From an uncultured Deinococcales bacterium (GTDB lineage: Bacteria > Deinococcota > Deinococci > Deinococcales > Trueperaceae), in the NCBI GenBank assembly GCA_937934635.1, contig CALGZD010000150.1, forward strand, positions 1-7,691: a DNA stretch of 7,691 nt, given 5' to 3'. Below the pieces are notes generated by a model. That model made no database searches. It saw only the letters and a list, made by a program, of their open reading frames with translations, and had not been told where the DNA came from. This document shows positions 6,964 through 7,691 of the stretch, piece after piece. Numbering within the stretch: position 1 is the stretch's first letter; every line of letters starts with the position of its first letter. A program made the translations under genes and the position numbers.

Positions 6964-6997
6964 AAACAAATGAGTTAGGGCTATCATTTGCTCAACC

Positions 6998-7053
6998 ATA
7001 GTCTGTACCTAATAGTCTGTACCTAATAATCTATATCTAATAATCTGTGAGTT
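6998..7053. repeat. 14-bp tandem repeat array, four units
   Basis: Two identical units ATAGTCTGTACCTA (6998-7011 and 7012-7025) are followed by two degenerate ones (7026-7039 ATAATCTATATCTA, and 7040-7053, which keeps only ATAATCTGT). The array lies just upstream of the candidate promoter of the ABC cluster. It could be a set of protein-binding sites or the product of replication slippage. Confidence 0.8.
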
Positions 7054-7078
7054 ACCTAGATATCTCCATAAAAATGAC

Positions 7079-7106
7079 ATCAGACTAAACTAATCAGACT
7101 AAACTA
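7079..7106. repeat. Second 14-bp tandem repeat, two perfect units
   Basis: ATCAGACTAAACTA occurs twice head to tail (7079-7092 and 7093-7106), with the same 14-bp period as the array at 6998-7053. The unit shares the core CAGACTA with the reverse complement of that array (its units joined read TACAGACTATTAGG), so the two arrays are inverted relative to each other. Confidence 0.8.
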
Positions 7107-7272
7107 GGGATATAAACGGAATTGGTATTACTTTACATCAAAGCACCTTAACAAAATGCCTTACCCTTGCTATTTAATAACAGTTTTAGCAACTTTACTT
7201 CACTCTTTAGAATGAGAGTCCGATTCGTTACTTTAAGTTTAGTATGTGGTGCTTGCTTGGATTGTAGGCTTT

Positions 7273-7287
7273 CCTAAGATTCTTAGG
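7273..7287. repeat. Short palindrome downstream of the TipAS-domain gene
   Basis: CCTAAGA and TCTTAGG flank a single T, a near-perfect 15-bp palindrome 33 bp past the stop of the regulator gene. On the plus strand it is followed by a T-rich stretch, but no plus-strand gene precedes it. On the minus strand no T-run follows, so it is a poor terminator for the regulator. It could be an operator or a weak hairpin. Confidence 0.35.
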
Positions 7288-7319
7288 CTTCTTTTTACTG
7301 AACAGCTCAACTATGTTTT

Positions 7320-7691
7320 CTACAACTCATCAACATAGTGCTCAATCGCCTTCTCAAAAAACTCAGGCAAATCCACATGAAACTTTTCGTAAAAAGCTCG
7401 AAATCTTGAGTCTTCTGTATACAACTTTCCCAAGCCCCTAAGCACATCATGACTTGGTTCATAAAAATATCTTAAATTCTGATGCCAACGTGCAACCAGC
7501 GCTTGCACTGCTGCGCTACTTGGTGATTCATCTAAATGCTCTGCTAGCTTAGTGTAGATTTCATCTGCCTCAGCCAAAATCTGCTTTTGCTTATTTTTAG
7601 AGTATTCTTTCCACTTTCGGTTTGACTCAGCAACCGTTTCTTCACCCCATTTTTCAATAGCTTCTTCTTCGTAGGCTGCTTGGGTAGCTTC
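7320..7691 (-). CDS. TipAS-domain protein, probably MerR-family transcriptional regulator (3' part only)
   Basis: The minus-strand frame is open from the right edge (7691) to TAG at 7322-7320, giving 123 visible residues; the codon at 7577 is internal. The sequence matches the TipAS effector-binding domain (PF07739). YEEEAIEKWG near the visible start is followed by the WKEYSK segment and AEADEIYTKLAEHL, then SPSSAAVQALVARWHQNL, with the C-terminal helices LGKLYTEDSRFRAFYEKFH and FFEKAIEHYV. In TipA-like proteins this alpha-helical domain binds ligands, such as thiopeptide antibiotics in Streptomyces, and controls an N-terminal MerR DNA-binding domain, which here would lie beyond the window. 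A stand-alone TipAS protein is also possible. It runs in the same direction as the ABC cluster but is 418 bp away, so it is likely a separate unit; regulation of the cluster is possible but unsupported. Confidence 0.85.
   Translation of the reverse strand, partial: EATQAAYEEEAIEKWGEETVAESNRKWKEYSKNKQKQILAEADEIYTKLAEHLDESPSSAAVQALVARWHQNLRYFYEPSHDVLRGLGKLYTEDSRFRAFYEKFHVDLPEFFEKAIEHYVDEL

Larger units (their letters stand above)
6902..7319. other. 418-bp intergenic region upstream of the ABC cluster
   Basis: No gene is seen here. The part nearest the ATPase holds a ribosome site and candidate promoter. The stretch 6998-7106 holds two arrays of 14-bp direct repeats. The stretch 7107-7272 shows nothing I can name beyond AT-rich sequence. 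A small palindrome lies at 7273-7287. A 19-codon ORF at about 7156-7215 on the plus strand lacks a ribosome site and is dismissed. Confidence 0.7.

Noticed and set aside
7156..7215. 19-codon plus-strand ORF in the intergenic region
   Set aside because: No ribosome binding site, no recognisable features, and well within chance expectation.
7310..7339. 8-bp inverted repeat spanning the stop codon of the TipAS gene
   Set aside because: A 14-nt loop, low GC and no following T-run on the transcribed strand make it a poor terminator.

Overview
The window comes from a diderm (Gram-negative type) bacterium with AT-rich DNA. The evidence is a secreted LolA-like protein, an outer-membrane beta-barrel ending in phenylalanine, and MacB/LolCDE-type permeases. 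Taxonomy cannot be fixed from the sequence. The set of ABC transporter, LolA-like protein and barrel would fit a spirochaete or a proteobacterium, and this is only a guess.

Layout, left to right: (i) the 3' end of a plus-strand gene (1-842) for an unrecognised beta-rich protein that contains a two-fold internal repeat; (ii) a strong bidirectional terminator (about 861-903) between convergent genes; (iii) a five-gene minus-strand cluster, transcribed from right to left: ABC ATPase (6901-6149), MacB/FtsX-type permease (6152-4671), second FtsX-type permease (4660-3353), a 195-bp spacer of palindromic repeats, LolA-like periplasmic protein (3157-2405), and DUF1302-like outer-membrane barrel (2405-942); (iv) a 418-bp intergenic region (6902-7319) with a candidate promoter and two arrays of 14-bp tandem repeats; (v) the 3' end of a minus-strand gene with a TipAS ligand-binding domain, probably a MerR-family regulator.

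The cluster is a complete trans-envelope set. The ATPase and two dissimilar permeases would form a type VII (LolCDE/MacB-like) ABC complex in the inner membrane. The LolA-like protein would be a periplasmic carrier for a lipid or lipoprotein, and the barrel an outer-membrane partner. Tight coupling (ATGA, TAATG and a 10-nt gap) supports co-expression. The direction of transport and the substrate cannot be read from the sequence.

The most striking feature is a short acidic motif, roughly E-D-x-L-F-G-G-S. It occurs four times in the disordered N-terminal tail of the barrel and twice in an acidic insertion in the periplasmic domain of the first permease. Codons differ between copies while the residues are kept, so the peptide itself appears to be selected, perhaps as a docking site for a shared partner such as the LolA-like protein. 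A terminator-like hairpin inside the barrel's signal-peptide codons could lower barrel expression relative to the rest of the operon.
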